Assembly (NCBI GenBank): GCA_018646865.1
Contig: JABGTW010000069.1
Coordinates: 1 to 48,237 of the forward strand
DNA length: 48,237 nucleotides
Source of the DNA: Cryomorphaceae bacterium
GTDB taxonomy: Bacteria; Bacteroidota; Bacteroidia; Flavobacteriales; Flavobacteriaceae
Direction: 5' to 3'
Of this stretch, positions 32,367-42,413 are shown piece by piece. Within the stretch, counting starts at the first letter, position 1. Each line of letters starts with the position of its first letter. The translations under genes were made by a program, and so were the position numbers. A model generated the notes under the pieces. It saw only the letters and a list, made by a program, of their open reading frames with translations. It had not been told where the DNA came from and searched no databases.

Positions 32367-35300
32367 TTAATTCATTTTGTTAATCAACCATTCAAAACTA
32401 TTATTGAAAACCATTACCCAAGGTGAATACACGTCATTTCTATCTTCAGGATAGTAAGCCCAATTATGTGGATATAAGGATCTTTCAATATGTGGCATCA
32501 TTACAAGGTGTCTTCCATCATCTGATACAAGCATCGCAGTATTAAAATTTGAACCATTTGGATTAGCAGGGTAAGAGTCATATGAATATTTTCCAGCAAT
32601 TGAGTATTTATTTTCTTTATATGGGAATACAAACTTACCTTCACCATGAGCTGACCAGACACCTAATCTACTTCCTTCAAGATTTTTCAACATTATCGAA
32701 GGAGATTCTTCAATATTGACAGTTGAGAAAATACATTCAAATTTTTGAGAGTCGTTATGAGTCATTTTTGGCTTTTCGGAATGGTTCTTATTGATAAGTC
32801 CAAGTTCAATAAATAATTGACATCCATTGCAAACACCTAAAGACATTGTGTCGTCTCTTTTAAAGAAGTTGTCTAAAGATTTTTTCGCTATGGGATTATG
32901 AAGGAAAGATCCTGCCCAACCTTTTGCTGATCCAAGCACATCAGAATTTGAAAACCCTCCAACTGCAACAAGTAAATGAATATCTTCAAGATTCTCTTCT
33001 CCTGATATTATGTCAGTCATATGAATATCTTTTACGTTAAACCCGGCTAATGTCAACATAAAAGCCATTTCTCTTTCTGAGTTACTACCTTTTTCTCTAA
33101 TTACAGCTGCGTTTATTTTTTTATTTAAATTATTACCACTATTATCACCATTAAACCCATTTGGAAATCTATATTTAAGAGGTTGATTTTTATAATTATT
33201 ATATCTCTCAATTGCTTTATTATTTTTACTTTGTTTTAAATCAAAATCTCTTGAAGTAGAATACCATATATCTCTATATTTATTTATACTAAAGAAAAAA
33301 TCATTTTCAAAATTTTTAATCTGTAAAATACTATTTTCATTAGTATTTCCAATTTTAATACATTTAACATCTATAGACAGAAATTCTTTTTCTAAATCTT
33401 TTGCAGACTGAATAATAATTCCTGAATTTTCTGAGAAAAGTAATTTAGTAGAATCGCTACATCCAAGATCGGTTAGGTCTATATCCAGACCTACATTGTT
33501 TGAGCTAAAACACATCTCAAGTAAGCATGTGATTAGGCCTCCTGAAGAAATATCATGGCCTGATAGAATATTGTTGTTTGATATAAGATTTTGAACTAGA
33601 TTAAAAGATTCTTTAAATTTATTAGAATCTTTTATTTCTGGTGACTCTGATCCAATTTTATTCAGTGTTTGAGCAAACGATGAACCTCCTAATTTATATT
33701 CATCAAATGATAAATTAATATAATAAATATTACCTAAATTTTTACTTAAAACAGGCTTAACGACTTTTCTAATATCATTACACTGACCAGATGCTGAAAT
33801 AATTACAGTTCCAGGAGATTTAACTTTTAGTTCATCATATTTTTGAACCATTGATAATGAATCTTTTCCAGTAGGTATATTTATTCCTAATTCTATTGCA
33901 AAATTAGAACATGCCTCAACAGCTTGATACAATCTGGAATCTTCACCATCATTTCCACATGGCCACATCCAATTAGCTGATAGAGAGATTGACTTAATTC
34001 CATTTGCCAGAGGTGCCCATATAATATTAGTCAAAGACTCTCCAATTGAGTTGATGCTTCCAATACTTGGATCAATAAGTCCTGAGATTGGTGAATGGCC
34101 AATTGAAGAAGCTACTCCTGTATAACTATTATAATCTAAAGAAACAACACCACAGTTAGCAAGAGGTATTTGAATTTCACCAACTGTCTGCTGTTGAGCA
34201 ATACGTCCGGTTACACACCTATCAACTTTATTTGTTAACCAGTCTTTACATGCAACTGCTTCAAGACTCAAAACATTTTCAACATGCTTGTAAATTTTGT
34301 TTGAGCCATATTCAATTTTATTAAATCTAGATGTTATTGTAATATCATTTAAAATCTTTTTTGGTGCATCTCCAAATAAGCTATCCAAATCTAGGTTTAT
34401 AGTCTCTGTGTTATTTTTTCTATCAATTACTCTAAACTTATTATCTCCAGTAACCTTTCCAACTTTATATATTGGTGACCTTTCTCTTTCTGCAATTTTC
34501 TTTACTAGATCATAATCTTTTTCTTTAATTATTAATCCAATTCTTTCTTGTGATTCGTTTCCAATAATCTCTTTATAAGAAAGGGATGGATCACCAATAG
34601 GTAAAGAATCTAAATAAATTTCACCTCCAATATCTTCTACTAACTCTGAAAAACAATTTAAATGTCCTCCAGCTCCATGATCATGAATAGATATTATTGG
34701 ATTTTCATTCATTTCAAATAAAGACCTAATGGTATTAGTAACTCTTTTTTGCATTTCTGGATTTGATCTTTGAACAGCATTAAGTTCAATGGCATTATTA
34801 TAACTTCCAGTATCAGTTGATGAAACAGAAGCACCTCCCATACCAATTCTATAATTATCCCCTCCAAGTAAAATAATAATATCACCCTTTTTAGGAGATT
34901 TTTTCATAGCTTGTTTAAGTTCTCCATAACCAACACCCCCTGCTAGCATTATTACTTTATCATATGAGTGTAACTCATTATTTTCATTATGTTCAAAGGT
35001 TAATAGAGATCCAACAATTAGAGGCTGACCAAAACAATTTCCAAAATCAGAAGCACCATTAGAGGCTTTTATTAAGATATCGACAGGAGTTTGATATTTC
35101 CAATCTCTTTCAGGTATGTTTTTTTCCCATATTTTGTTAGTATTCAATCTAGAATATGGAGTCATATAAACAGCAGATCCTATAAGTGGAAGAGACCCTG
35201 TTCCCCCAGCAGCTCTATCTCTTATCTCACCACCTGATCCAGTTGCAGCTCCATTATATGGTTCAACAGTTGTAGGGAAATTATGAGTTTCGGCTTTTAC

Positions 35301-36023
35301 TGAAATAATGCTTTCAATTTCTTTATTTATAAAATAACTTGATTTATCTCCTCTTTTTGGTTGAAATTGATTGATTTTAGGCCCCCCAATGAAAGCAACA
35401 TTATCAGAATAGGCAGATACAATAGAGTTTTTATTTTCTTTTGAAGTTGATTTGATTAGCTCAAATAAGCTATTACTTTTTTCCTCTCCATCAATAATAA
35501 ATTGGCCATTAAAGATTTTATGTCTACAATGCTCTGAATTAACTTGAGAAAAACCATAGACTTCAGAATCTGTTAATTTTCTTCCAATTTTTATAGAAAG
35601 ACCCTGTAAGTATGAAATTTCGAAATCATCTAGTGCAAGTCCCTGTTCATCATTATATTTTTTGAGATCATCTATTAAATTAATTTTTTCAGGTATATGA
35701 TTCTTTTTAAAGATGTTTTGATTTAGAGTTTTGTATTCTTCATGAATCATTCTATCATATTCTGTAGAGATTAAATAACTAACAAAGACTTCAATTCGAT
35801 TTATATACTTAAGCCCCATATTTCTTGTTATCTCAACAGCATTAGTACTCCATGGAGTTATCATCGAAGATTTAGGACCAATAAATTTTTCTGTTATTTC
35901 CTCAACTTCAATTATATTTGAATCAAGTACCCAAGATAATTTTTTAATACTTTCAATTGATAATCTTTCAGAAATTTCAACTGCAAATACTTTTAATTTT
36001 GGGTTACCAAAAAATAATATCAT
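32367..36023 (-). CDS. purL: Phosphoribosylformylglycinamidine synthase
   Basis: 1218 aa; SEHCRHKIFNG, KAETHNFPTTVEPYNGAATGSGGEIRD, glutaminase GVCNGCQLF ... SAHGEGKF. Confidence 0.97.
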   Translation of the reverse strand: MILFFGNPKLKVFAVEISERLSIESIKKLSWVLDSNIIEVEEITEKFIGPKSSMITPWSTNAVEITRNMGLKYINRIEVFVSYLISTEYDRMIHEEYKTLNQNIFKKNHIPEKINLIDDLKKYNDEQGLALDDFEISYLQGLSIKIGRKLTDSEVYGFSQVNSEHCRHKIFNGQFIIDGEEKSNSLFELIKSTSKENKNSIVSAYSDNVAFIGGPKINQFQPKRGDKSSYFINKEIESIISVKAETHNFPTTVEPYNGAATGSGGEIRDRAAGGTGSLPLIGSAVYMTPYSRLNTNKIWEKNIPERDWKYQTPVDILIKASNGASDFGNCFGQPLIVGSLLTFEHNENNELHSYDKVIMLAGGVGYGELKQAMKKSPKKGDIIILLGGDNYRIGMGGASVSSTDTGSYNNAIELNAVQRSNPEMQKRVTNTIRSLFEMNENPIISIHDHGAGGHLNCFSELVEDIGGEIYLDSLPIGDPSLSYKEIIGNESQERIGLIIKEKDYDLVKKIAERERSPIYKVGKVTGDNKFRVIDRKNNTETINLDLDSLFGDAPKKILNDITITSRFNKIEYGSNKIYKHVENVLSLEAVACKDWLTNKVDRCVTGRIAQQQTVGEIQIPLANCGVVSLDYNSYTGVASSIGHSPISGLIDPSIGSINSIGESLTNIIWAPLANGIKSISLSANWMWPCGNDGEDSRLYQAVEACSNFAIELGINIPTGKDSLSMVQKYDELKVKSPGTVIISASGQCNDIRKVVKPVLSKNLGNIYYINLSFDEYKLGGSSFAQTLNKIGSESPEIKDSNKFKESFNLVQNLISNNNILSGHDISSGGLITCLLEMCFSSNNVGLDIDLTDLGCSDSTKLLFSENSGIIIQSAKDLEKEFLSIDVKCIKIGNTNENSILQIKNFENDFFFSINKYRDIWYSTSRDFDLKQSKNNKAIERYNNYKNQPLKYRFPNGFNGDNSGNNLNKKINAAVIREKGSNSEREMAFMLTLAGFNVKDIHMTDIISGEENLEDIHLLVAVGGFSNSDVLGSAKGWAGSFLHNPIAKKSLDNFFKRDDTMSLGVCNGCQLFIELGLINKNHSEKPKMTHNDSQKFECIFSTVNIEESPSIMLKNLEGSRLGVWSAHGEGKFVFPYKENKYSIAGKYSYDSYPANPNGSNFNTAMLVSDDGRHLVMMPHIERSLYPHNWAYYPEDRNDVYSPWVMVFNNSFEWLINKMN

Positions 36024-36060
36024 TATAGAAAATTAAGCTGTAAATTTAATTGATTTAGAC

Positions 36061-37878
36061 TTAGATTTGAAGCTCATTCATATTTTTATATGAAGAATTT
36101 GAGTTGATAAGTTCTTCATGAGTTCCTTGAGCTATAATCTTGCCTTTATCAATAAGTATGATTTTATCACACTTCTTTATTGTTGAAAACTTATGAGCAA
36201 TTATCAAAGATGTTTTTCCACTCATTAATTTATCAATTGCATCTTGAATCTTTTTCTCAGATTTACTATCTAATGATGAGGTAGCCTCATCTAAAATTAG
36301 AATTGACGGACTCTTTAACATTGCTCTAGCAATAGTTAATCTTTGTTTTTGACCTCCAGATAGCTTGTTTCCATAGTCTCCAATCATGGTATCGTATCCA
36401 TCAAGCTGTTGTTCTATAAACTCATGTGCATTTGCCTCTTTTGCAGCATTAATTACATCTTCTTTTTTAGAGCCTAGGTTTCCAATTTTTATATTATTTA
36501 AAATTGTATCATTAAATAAAATTGATTCCTGGGTAACAATTGAGATATTCCTATACAATGACTCTTTTGTAATTTGAGATATATTATTATCGTCAATTAG
36601 AAGATTACCAGATCTAGTATTAAAGAATCCATTTAAAAGATTAGCTATGGTAGTTTTTCCACTTCCTGAGGATCCAACTAAAGCTACACTTTCTCCCTTA
36701 TTAATAGTAAAGCTTATTTTATCTAATATTTTTGCTTCACCATAGTTAAATTCAACACTATTAAAAGTTATTCTATTTTCAAATTTTACAAGCTCTACAT
36801 TTCTTTTTTGATCTTGCTTATCTTTATTAAATTCAATTATTTCAAATACTCTTTCAGCAGCAGCATTTCCTTTTTTTATACTATAAAATGACTTACTAAG
36901 GTTTTTTGCTGGAGTTAAAATATTATAAGCTAACCCCATAAAAACTATAAAGGTTGTGCCTGATATAGTTTCACTTATCAAGACCATTTTACCTCCAAAC
37001 CAGAGTAAAACTCCTATTACAAGAATACCCATGAATTCACTAAAAGGACCAGCTAAATTCTTTCTATTTATTACTTTATTTGAAAACTTATAAAGCAAAT
37101 TATTTATTCTTTTAAACTTATCAAGAAAAAATGATTCTGATAGGAATGATTTAATAACTTTTTGTCCACTAATAGTTTCATCAATTATTGATAAAAAATT
37201 ACTTTGTTGTTGCTGAACCTCTTTAGAGTCTTTTCTAAGTTTCTTGCCAATTATTGAAATTATAAAACCAGATATTGGGATAAACAAAGTCACAAACAAG
37301 GTTAATCTTGGGCTAATTGTGAACATTACAATCAATGTAAATAAAATAGTAAGTGGTTCTCTTACCATCAATTCTAAAATTGAAAGATATGATGTTTGAA
37401 TTTCTAGAATATCAGCAGTTATTCTTGACATCAAATCTCCTTTTTTCTTATTTAGAAAATATGAAATAGGCATATTTAATACTTTAGAATATAAATTTTC
37501 TCGAAGATTTTTTAATAATCCATTTTTTACAAATGTTATATTATATAATGCTAGATAATTAAATATGTTTTTCATTAAAAAGAAGAAAATAACTATTCCT
37601 ACTACTAATATTAATGTTGATGAAACATCAGTTTCTAGTTGATTAGACAAATAATAGTTAAAGTAATTTTCAGCATACTCTCTAATATTACCAATTCCAG
37701 TATATACAGGTTTTGTATAAACCATTTCAGTTTGTTTAAATAATACATCCAGCATTGGAATAAATGAAACAAAAGCTAGAGCACTAAAAATTGCGTAAAG
37801 AATATTAAATAATACATTTAGTAATCCAAAGTAGGAGTAATCAATCCCATATTTTAATACTCTTGTAAAATAGCTCAT
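36061..37878 (-). CDS. ABC transporter, fused TM and ATP-binding domains (MsbA-like exporter)
   Basis: ALVGSSGSGKTTIANLL Walker A, KLSGGQKQRLTIARAML signature, ILILDEATSSLD Walker B, N-terminal 6-TM region. Confidence 0.93.
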   Translation of the reverse strand: MSYFTRVLKYGIDYSYFGLLNVLFNILYAIFSALAFVSFIPMLDVLFKQTEMVYTKPVYTGIGNIREYAENYFNYYLSNQLETDVSSTLILVVGIVIFFFLMKNIFNYLALYNITFVKNGLLKNLRENLYSKVLNMPISYFLNKKKGDLMSRITADILEIQTSYLSILELMVREPLTILFTLIVMFTISPRLTLFVTLFIPISGFIISIIGKKLRKDSKEVQQQQSNFLSIIDETISGQKVIKSFLSESFFLDKFKRINNLLYKFSNKVINRKNLAGPFSEFMGILVIGVLLWFGGKMVLISETISGTTFIVFMGLAYNILTPAKNLSKSFYSIKKGNAAAERVFEIIEFNKDKQDQKRNVELVKFENRITFNSVEFNYGEAKILDKISFTINKGESVALVGSSGSGKTTIANLLNGFFNTRSGNLLIDDNNISQITKESLYRNISIVTQESILFNDTILNNIKIGNLGSKKEDVINAAKEANAHEFIEQQLDGYDTMIGDYGNKLSGGQKQRLTIARAMLKSPSILILDEATSSLDSKSEKKIQDAIDKLMSGKTSLIIAHKFSTIKKCDKIILIDKGKIIAQGTHEELINSNSSYKNMNELQI

Positions 37879-38823
37879 TTAAAATGTCTTATTTTTTATT
37901 GAATAATTATCCTTATTAACATTATTTTTTAATATTATTTCAGATATAAAGCCTGCAATAAAAAATTGCACACCTAGAACCAATGATATTAATGCTATGT
38001 AAAATTCGGGTCTATTAGTGATAAGTCTAGAACTAGTGTCAATAAACAATTTATTATAACCTAGGTACATTGTAAATAATATTCCTACAAAAATCATTAG
38101 TGTTCCTAATGATCCAAAAAAATGCATAGGCCTTCTACCGAACTTATTTATAAACCACAGGGTAATTATGTCTAAAAAACCTCTAATGAATCTTTCATTT
38201 CCGAATTTACTTCTTCCATATTTTCTAGGCTGATGCATTACTATATGTTCACCAATTTTATTATATCCTTCATTTTTTGCAAGTATTGGAATGAATCTAT
38301 GCATATCAGCATATAAGTTGATAGATTTTATAACCTCTTTTTTATACACTTTAATTCCACAATTAAAATCATTAAGATTAATTCTAGAAAAAATTCTTGC
38401 TACAAAATTAAAAAATGAGGAGGGGATCCTTTTTAAAAAAAATGAATCATATCTTTTCTTTTTCCAACCTGAAATCATATCAAGATTAGAATCAATAAGT
38501 TTATCAATCATTACAGGAATTTCTTCAGGTGAATCTTGAAGATCCGCATCAAGAGTAGCAACATATTCTCCTTTTGCCTCAGAAAATCCAACTCTTAAAG
38601 CTTGTGATTTACCATAATTTCTAGTAAATGAAATGCCCTTCACATTATTATTAGTATTGGCCAATTCTTCAATTATTTTCCAAGATGAGTCATCACTTCC
38701 ATCATCAATGTATATAATTTCAATTTCTAATTCCAAATTTTCAAAAGATTTAAAAATCCATGAATTGAGCTCCTTCAGAGAATCAGACTCATTTAATAGG
38801 GGTATAATAATTGAAACATCCAT
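37879..38823 (-). CDS. Glycosyltransferase family 2 (polyprenol-phosphate sugar transferase-like)
   Basis: MDVSIIIPLLNESDSLKEL, IYIDDGSDDSSW, ATLDADLQDSPEEIPVMI, two C-terminal TM segments. Confidence 0.92.
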   Translation of the reverse strand: MDVSIIIPLLNESDSLKELNSWIFKSFENLELEIEIIYIDDGSDDSSWKIIEELANTNNNVKGISFTRNYGKSQALRVGFSEAKGEYVATLDADLQDSPEEIPVMIDKLIDSNLDMISGWKKKRYDSFFLKRIPSSFFNFVARIFSRINLNDFNCGIKVYKKEVIKSINLYADMHRFIPILAKNEGYNKIGEHIVMHQPRKYGRSKFGNERFIRGFLDIITLWFINKFGRRPMHFFGSLGTLMIFVGILFTMYLGYNKLFIDTSSRLITNRPEFYIALISLVLGVQFFIAGFISEIILKNNVNKDNYSIKNKTF

Positions 38824-38831
38824 ATAATTTA

Positions 38832-39380
38832 CTATGCTGTCCTATTTTTTTTGACAGCTAATCCAGTAAGTAATGAAATAAGACTACCAAAAAATAGTGA
38901 AACAGTTATTCCAATTGCAGAAGAAAGAAATGGATTTGCAAAAAATTCAAAAGCACCTTCAATTCCCTCTATCATTTCATCAGTAAGCTCTGGATTTTGA
39001 TCAATTGCCTGATTTATTGCATACTGCATAGCCTTACTCATAGTCTCAGGATCTAATACATATCCTTGAAATAGACCATATAGAATTCCTATTGAAGATC
39101 CAAGTGCGACTATTCCAATACCTATTTTCATTCCTTCTCCTAGACTTATAAATCCTTCATTTGCTTGTTTATAAGCTAGCTGCCCAAAAACTATAGATCC
39201 AGCCATTATTAATAACCCTGTCCATTGTTGAATTGAAGAGTTTTGATAATGCATGTCCATTATAAATAACATTAATGAAAATGCAACGGATAGTCCACCC
39301 ATAATTATACCGTAGTTTAATACTGTAGACTTAATAGTACCTTTAGATTCTAACATTTTGTTTGTATTAATTTGTTTCAA
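38832..39380 (-). CDS. DUF4199-like membrane protein
   Basis: 182 aa with several TM segments; MGGLSVAFSLMLFIMDMHYQN...GFISLGEGMKIGIGIVALGSSIGILYGLF. Confidence 0.7.
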   Translation of the reverse strand: MKQINTNKMLESKGTIKSTVLNYGIIMGGLSVAFSLMLFIMDMHYQNSSIQQWTGLLIMAGSIVFGQLAYKQANEGFISLGEGMKIGIGIVALGSSIGILYGLFQGYVLDPETMSKAMQYAINQAIDQNPELTDEMIEGIEGAFEFFANPFLSSAIGITVSLFFGSLISLLTGLAVKKNRTA

Positions 39381-39424
39381 GTAAAATTAAGCAATTATAA
39401 TGACAGGATATATGAAAAAAATTT

Positions 39425-39432
39425 TAAATTTG
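39425..39432 (+). promoter_or_regulatory. -7 element TAAATTTG upstream of rpmE2
   Basis: TAnnTTTG match 16 nt before the ATG. Confidence 0.55.
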
Positions 39433-39448
39433 CACTCACTTTAAAATT

Positions 39449-39883
39449 ATGAAGAGTAATACACATCCTGATAACTATAGATTAGTAGCCTTCAAAGATA
39501 TGTCTAATAATGATATGTTTATTACAAAATCTACTGTTGAAACAAAGGAAACTACAAAGATAGATGGTGTTGAATATCCTCTTTTTAAGCTTGAAATTTC
39601 TAGAACATCTCATCCTTATTATACTGGTAAGTCTAAACTTGTAGATACAGCTGGTAGGGTAGATAAGTTTAGAAGTAAATATGCAAACTTTAATCAAGCT
39701 CCAAAGTCAGAATCTAGCGAACCTGTCGAGGATGTGAAAGCTGATCAAGTAATGGAAACTCCTGCTGTTGAGGAAACTCCTGTTGTTGAGGAAGCTCCTG
39801 TTGTTGAGGAAACTCCTGCTGCTGAGGAAACTCCTGTTGTTGAGGAAGCTCCTGCTGAATCTAACGATTCTGATCCTTCATAG
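39449..39883 (+). CDS. rpmE2: 50S ribosomal protein L31 type B with repetitive acidic/proline C-terminal tail
   Basis: [30 protein letters not shown]...[33 protein letters not shown], then ([12 protein letters not shown]) repeats. Confidence 0.93.
   Translation: MKSNTHPDNYRLVAFKDMSNNDMFITKSTVETKETTKIDGVEYPLFKLEISRTSHPYYTGKSKLVDTAGRVDKFRSKYANFNQAPKSESSEPVEDVKADQVMETPAVEETPVVEEAPVVEETPAAEETPVVEEAPAESNDSDPS
39755..39859 (+). repeat. 18-nt in-frame tandem repeat in the L31 tail (5 full units plus a partial one)
   Basis: Units GAAACTCCTGCTGTTGAG / GAAACTCCTGTTGTTGAG / GAAGCTCCTGTTGTTGAG / GAAACTCCTGCTGCTGAG / GAAACTCCTGTTGTTGAG / GAAGCTCCTGCTGAA. Confidence 0.95.
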
Positions 39884-39897
39884 ATAATTCTCAAGTT

Positions 39898-41226
39898 TTG
39901 TCAACATCTAAAGTTACTATTGAATCTAAAAGAAAGATTTCTACCGTTTCAATTCATACGTTAGGTTGTAAACTAAATTTCTCTGAGTCTTCCTATATTT
40001 CAAAGTCTCTTGAAGACAATGATTTCAAAATTGTAGAATTTAATGAATATGCAGATGTGTATATAATTAATACATGTTCGGTAACAGAAAATGCAGATAA
40101 TAAGTTTAAACATTTTGTGAAACAAGCTCTAAAAATAAACCCAGAAGCTTTTATAGCTGCTATAGGATGTTACGCTCAACTTAAACCCAAAGAGTTATTA
40201 TCCGTTAATGGTGTTGATTTAGTTTTAGGGGCTGCTGATAAGTTTAATCTATTGGATTATTTAAAAAATATTGATAATGATTATTCAAATAAAATTCATT
40301 CATGTAATATTAATGAAGTAAACTTTTTTAATGAAAGCTACTCTTTAAATCATAGGACTAGAGCATTTTTAAAAGTTCAAGACGGATGTGATTATAAATG
40401 TAGTTTTTGTACTATACCTTTAGCTAGAGGTAAATCAAGAAGTAATACAATATCAAATGTTGTATCTAATGTTTATAAAATTGCCTCTCAAGATGTAAAA
40501 GAGATTGTGCTGACAGGAATAAATCTTGGAGATTTTGGAAAAACTGTTAATAAAACTAATGATTCCAATTTCTTTGATCTTGTTAAAGAGTTAGACAAAT
40601 TAGATCTTGATTTGAGATTTAGAATATCTTCAATAGAGCCAAATTTATTAAGTGATGAGATAATAGAATTTATCAGCACTAGTAAAAAGTTTGTTCATCA
40701 CTTTCACATTCCTTTGCAAAGTGGAAGTGATACTATCTTAAAGTCAATGAGAAGAAGATATGATAGTAAATTATATGAGAGTAGAATAAATAAAATTAAC
40801 AAGTTAATGCCTGATGCATGTATTGGTGTTGATGTAATTGTTGGATTTCCTGGTGAAGATGATGATAAGTTTTTAGAGAGCTTGAGTTTTTTGGAAAAGT
40901 TAGATATTTCTTACTTACACGTTTTTACATATTCAGAGAGGGATAATACTCATGCTATTACTTTACCAAAAATAGTTCAATCAAATATTAGATCTAAAAG
41001 AAGCAAACTATTAAGAATTTTGTCTAGTAGGAAAAAAGCAGACTTTTACAAAAGAAACATAGGTAGTACTCATAATGTATTGTTTGAGTCTGAAGTTAAA
41101 AACGGATTTATTGAAGGATTTTCACCAAACTATATTCGTTTTAGAAGAAAATGGGATTCGAGTCTAGCTGGATCTCTAGTTGAATCAAAATTTATGGAAA
41201 TTGATTCTCAGGGTTTTGCAATTTAA
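39898..41226 (+). CDS. mtaB: tRNA (N6-L-threonylcarbamoyladenosine(37)-C2)-methylthiotransferase MtaB
   Basis: VSIHTLGCKLNFSESSYISKSL, NTCSVTENADNK, AAIGCYAQLKP, VQDGCDYKCSFCTIPLARGKSRS; TTG start. Confidence 0.93.
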   Translation: MSTSKVTIESKRKISTVSIHTLGCKLNFSESSYISKSLEDNDFKIVEFNEYADVYIINTCSVTENADNKFKHFVKQALKINPEAFIAAIGCYAQLKPKELLSVNGVDLVLGAADKFNLLDYLKNIDNDYSNKIHSCNINEVNFFNESYSLNHRTRAFLKVQDGCDYKCSFCTIPLARGKSRSNTISNVVSNVYKIASQDVKEIVLTGINLGDFGKTVNKTNDSNFFDLVKELDKLDLDLRFRISSIEPNLLSDEIIEFISTSKKFVHHFHIPLQSGSDTILKSMRRRYDSKLYESRINKINKLMPDACIGVDVIVGFPGEDDDKFLESLSFLEKLDISYLHVFTYSERDNTHAITLPKIVQSNIRSKRSKLLRILSSRKKADFYKRNIGSTHNVLFESEVKNGFIEGFSPNYIRFRRKWDSSLAGSLVESKFMEIDSQGFAI

Positions 41227-41233
41227 TATTTAA

Positions 41234-41527
41234 TTACAATTTAATTCCTACAGGGAGTAAATGTTTAAAAGCTTTATTTTTTCTAACAAAACCTGCTATT
41301 CTAGGTGAAGTGGGAACAACTCTTAAGTTTTTGCTTTCAATAAATTCAAGTACCTTAATTATAAAGTCTTCTTCAAAAGATTTCTCACTAACAGTATCTG
41401 GTATATGAATTTTAGTTAAGAATATCTTTCTTTCTTGTTCAGCGTATTCTATCCTAGCTAATGAGTCTGAAATCTTGACTTCAAATTGTCTTAAAAACTC
41501 ATTATTTTCAATTACTATTTGATTCAT
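41234..41527 (-). CDS. Small GNAT family N-acetyltransferase (YjdJ-like)
   Basis: 97 aa; FEVKISDSLARIEYAEQERKIFLTKIHIPDT...ESKNLRVVPTSPRIAGFVRKNKAFKHLL. Confidence 0.75.
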   Translation of the reverse strand: MNQIVIENNEFLRQFEVKISDSLARIEYAEQERKIFLTKIHIPDTVSEKSFEEDFIIKVLEFIESKNLRVVPTSPRIAGFVRKNKAFKHLLPVGIKL

Positions 41528-41546
41528 AAATAAAAAAGCTGAATTG

Positions 41547-41554
41547 CAAAGATA
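41547..41554 (-). promoter_or_regulatory. -7 element TATCTTTG upstream of the small GNAT gene
   Basis: Reverse complement of CAAAGATA matches TAnnTTTG, 19 nt before the ATG. Confidence 0.5.
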
Positions 41555-41588
41555 AAAAAAAATCTATTGAGGATAAAAAAACTTGATA

Positions 41589-42104
41589 CTAAATTCTTTT
41601 CATCTGTTCCTGCATCAATTTAATTTGAGCAGTCAACATATTGTGGGTGTCATGAGCTTTTGCTTCACTTAGAAGTCCTTGAGCTTCTCTTTTTCTTCTT
41701 TTTTGCATCATAATTCCTGCAAGGCTTAGTTTTGCCATTGCAATGTCATGCTTCATGCTAAGACCAAGTTTTAGAGATTCACGAAAATGTTTTTCTGCAA
41801 TTGTTAGGTTCTTCTGTGATTGGATTAATCCATGCAGATAATAATAGAAACCTTGTTGTTTCTGCACTAATGCTGATTTAGGATTCTTTATATATTTAAG
41901 AATTCTTTCAGTTCTATCAAAATTCTGCTTTCTTAGACTCAGAAATGCAAAAATTAAAACTTCATTTTTAAAATATAGTACAATTAATAGTATTGATAGA
42001 ATAATTAAAAATATTCCATTACCTATAAAAGTTTCTGTAATTTGATAAACTCCATATCCTAGGAGTAATATCGAAGCTATAAGCTTAATTATTTTTGGTA
42101 TCAT
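41589..42104 (-). CDS. Membrane-anchored TPR-like hypothetical protein
   Basis: Two N-terminal TM segments, then helical repeat-like HGLIQSQKNLTIAEKHFRESLKLGLSMKHDIAMAKLSLA. Confidence 0.65.
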   Translation of the reverse strand: MIPKIIKLIASILLLGYGVYQITETFIGNGIFLIILSILLIVLYFKNEVLIFAFLSLRKQNFDRTERILKYIKNPKSALVQKQQGFYYYLHGLIQSQKNLTIAEKHFRESLKLGLSMKHDIAMAKLSLAGIMMQKRRKREAQGLLSEAKAHDTHNMLTAQIKLMQEQMKRI

Positions 42105-42112
42105 ATATGTTG

Positions 42113-42120
42113 CAAATTTA
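42113..42120 (-). promoter_or_regulatory. -7 element TAAATTTG upstream of the TPR-like gene
   Basis: Reverse complement of CAAATTTA matches TAnnTTTG, 8 nt before the annotated ATG. Confidence 0.45.
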
Positions 42121-42160
42121 CAATTTAAAAATATTTATATGAAGTTGATTAAAAAGATAT

Positions 42161-42168
42161 TATATTTG
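42161..42168 (+). promoter_or_regulatory. -7 element TATATTTG upstream of rpmH
   Basis: TAnnTTTG match 21 nt before the rpmH GTG. Confidence 0.55.
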
Positions 42169-42189
42169 CCACCGATTAAATAGACAATT

Positions 42190-42348
42190 GTGAAAAGGAC
42201 GTATCAACCATCTAAGAGAAAAAGAAGAAATAAGCACGGCTTTATGGACAGAATGTCATCAGCCAATGGACGAAGAGTGCTTGCAGGAAGAAGAGCAAAA
42301 GGTAGAAAAAAATTATCTGTTTCTGATGAATCTCGTCACAAGAAATAA
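42190..42348 (+). CDS. rpmH: 50S ribosomal protein L34
   Basis: 52-aa ORF with GTG start, absent from the ORF track: [52 protein letters not shown]. Confidence 0.97.
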   Translation: MKRTYQPSKRKRRNKHGFMDRMSSANGRRVLAGRRAKGRKKLSVSDESRHKK

Positions 42349-42370
42349 TTTTTAATAACTTTTTAAAGAT

Positions 42371-42396
42371 GGTGCTTTTACAGCACCTTTTTTTTT
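42371..42396 (+). terminator. Rho-independent terminator of rpmH
   Basis: GGTGCT-TTTAC-AGCACC stem followed by TTTTTTTTT. Confidence 0.88.
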
Positions 42397-42413
42397 ATAT
42401 TTTAGTGTGATTT

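Noticed and set aside
39755-39859. Possible CRISPR-like array
   Set aside because: Contiguous 18-nt units without spacers, in frame with L31B and coding for EETPVV repeats
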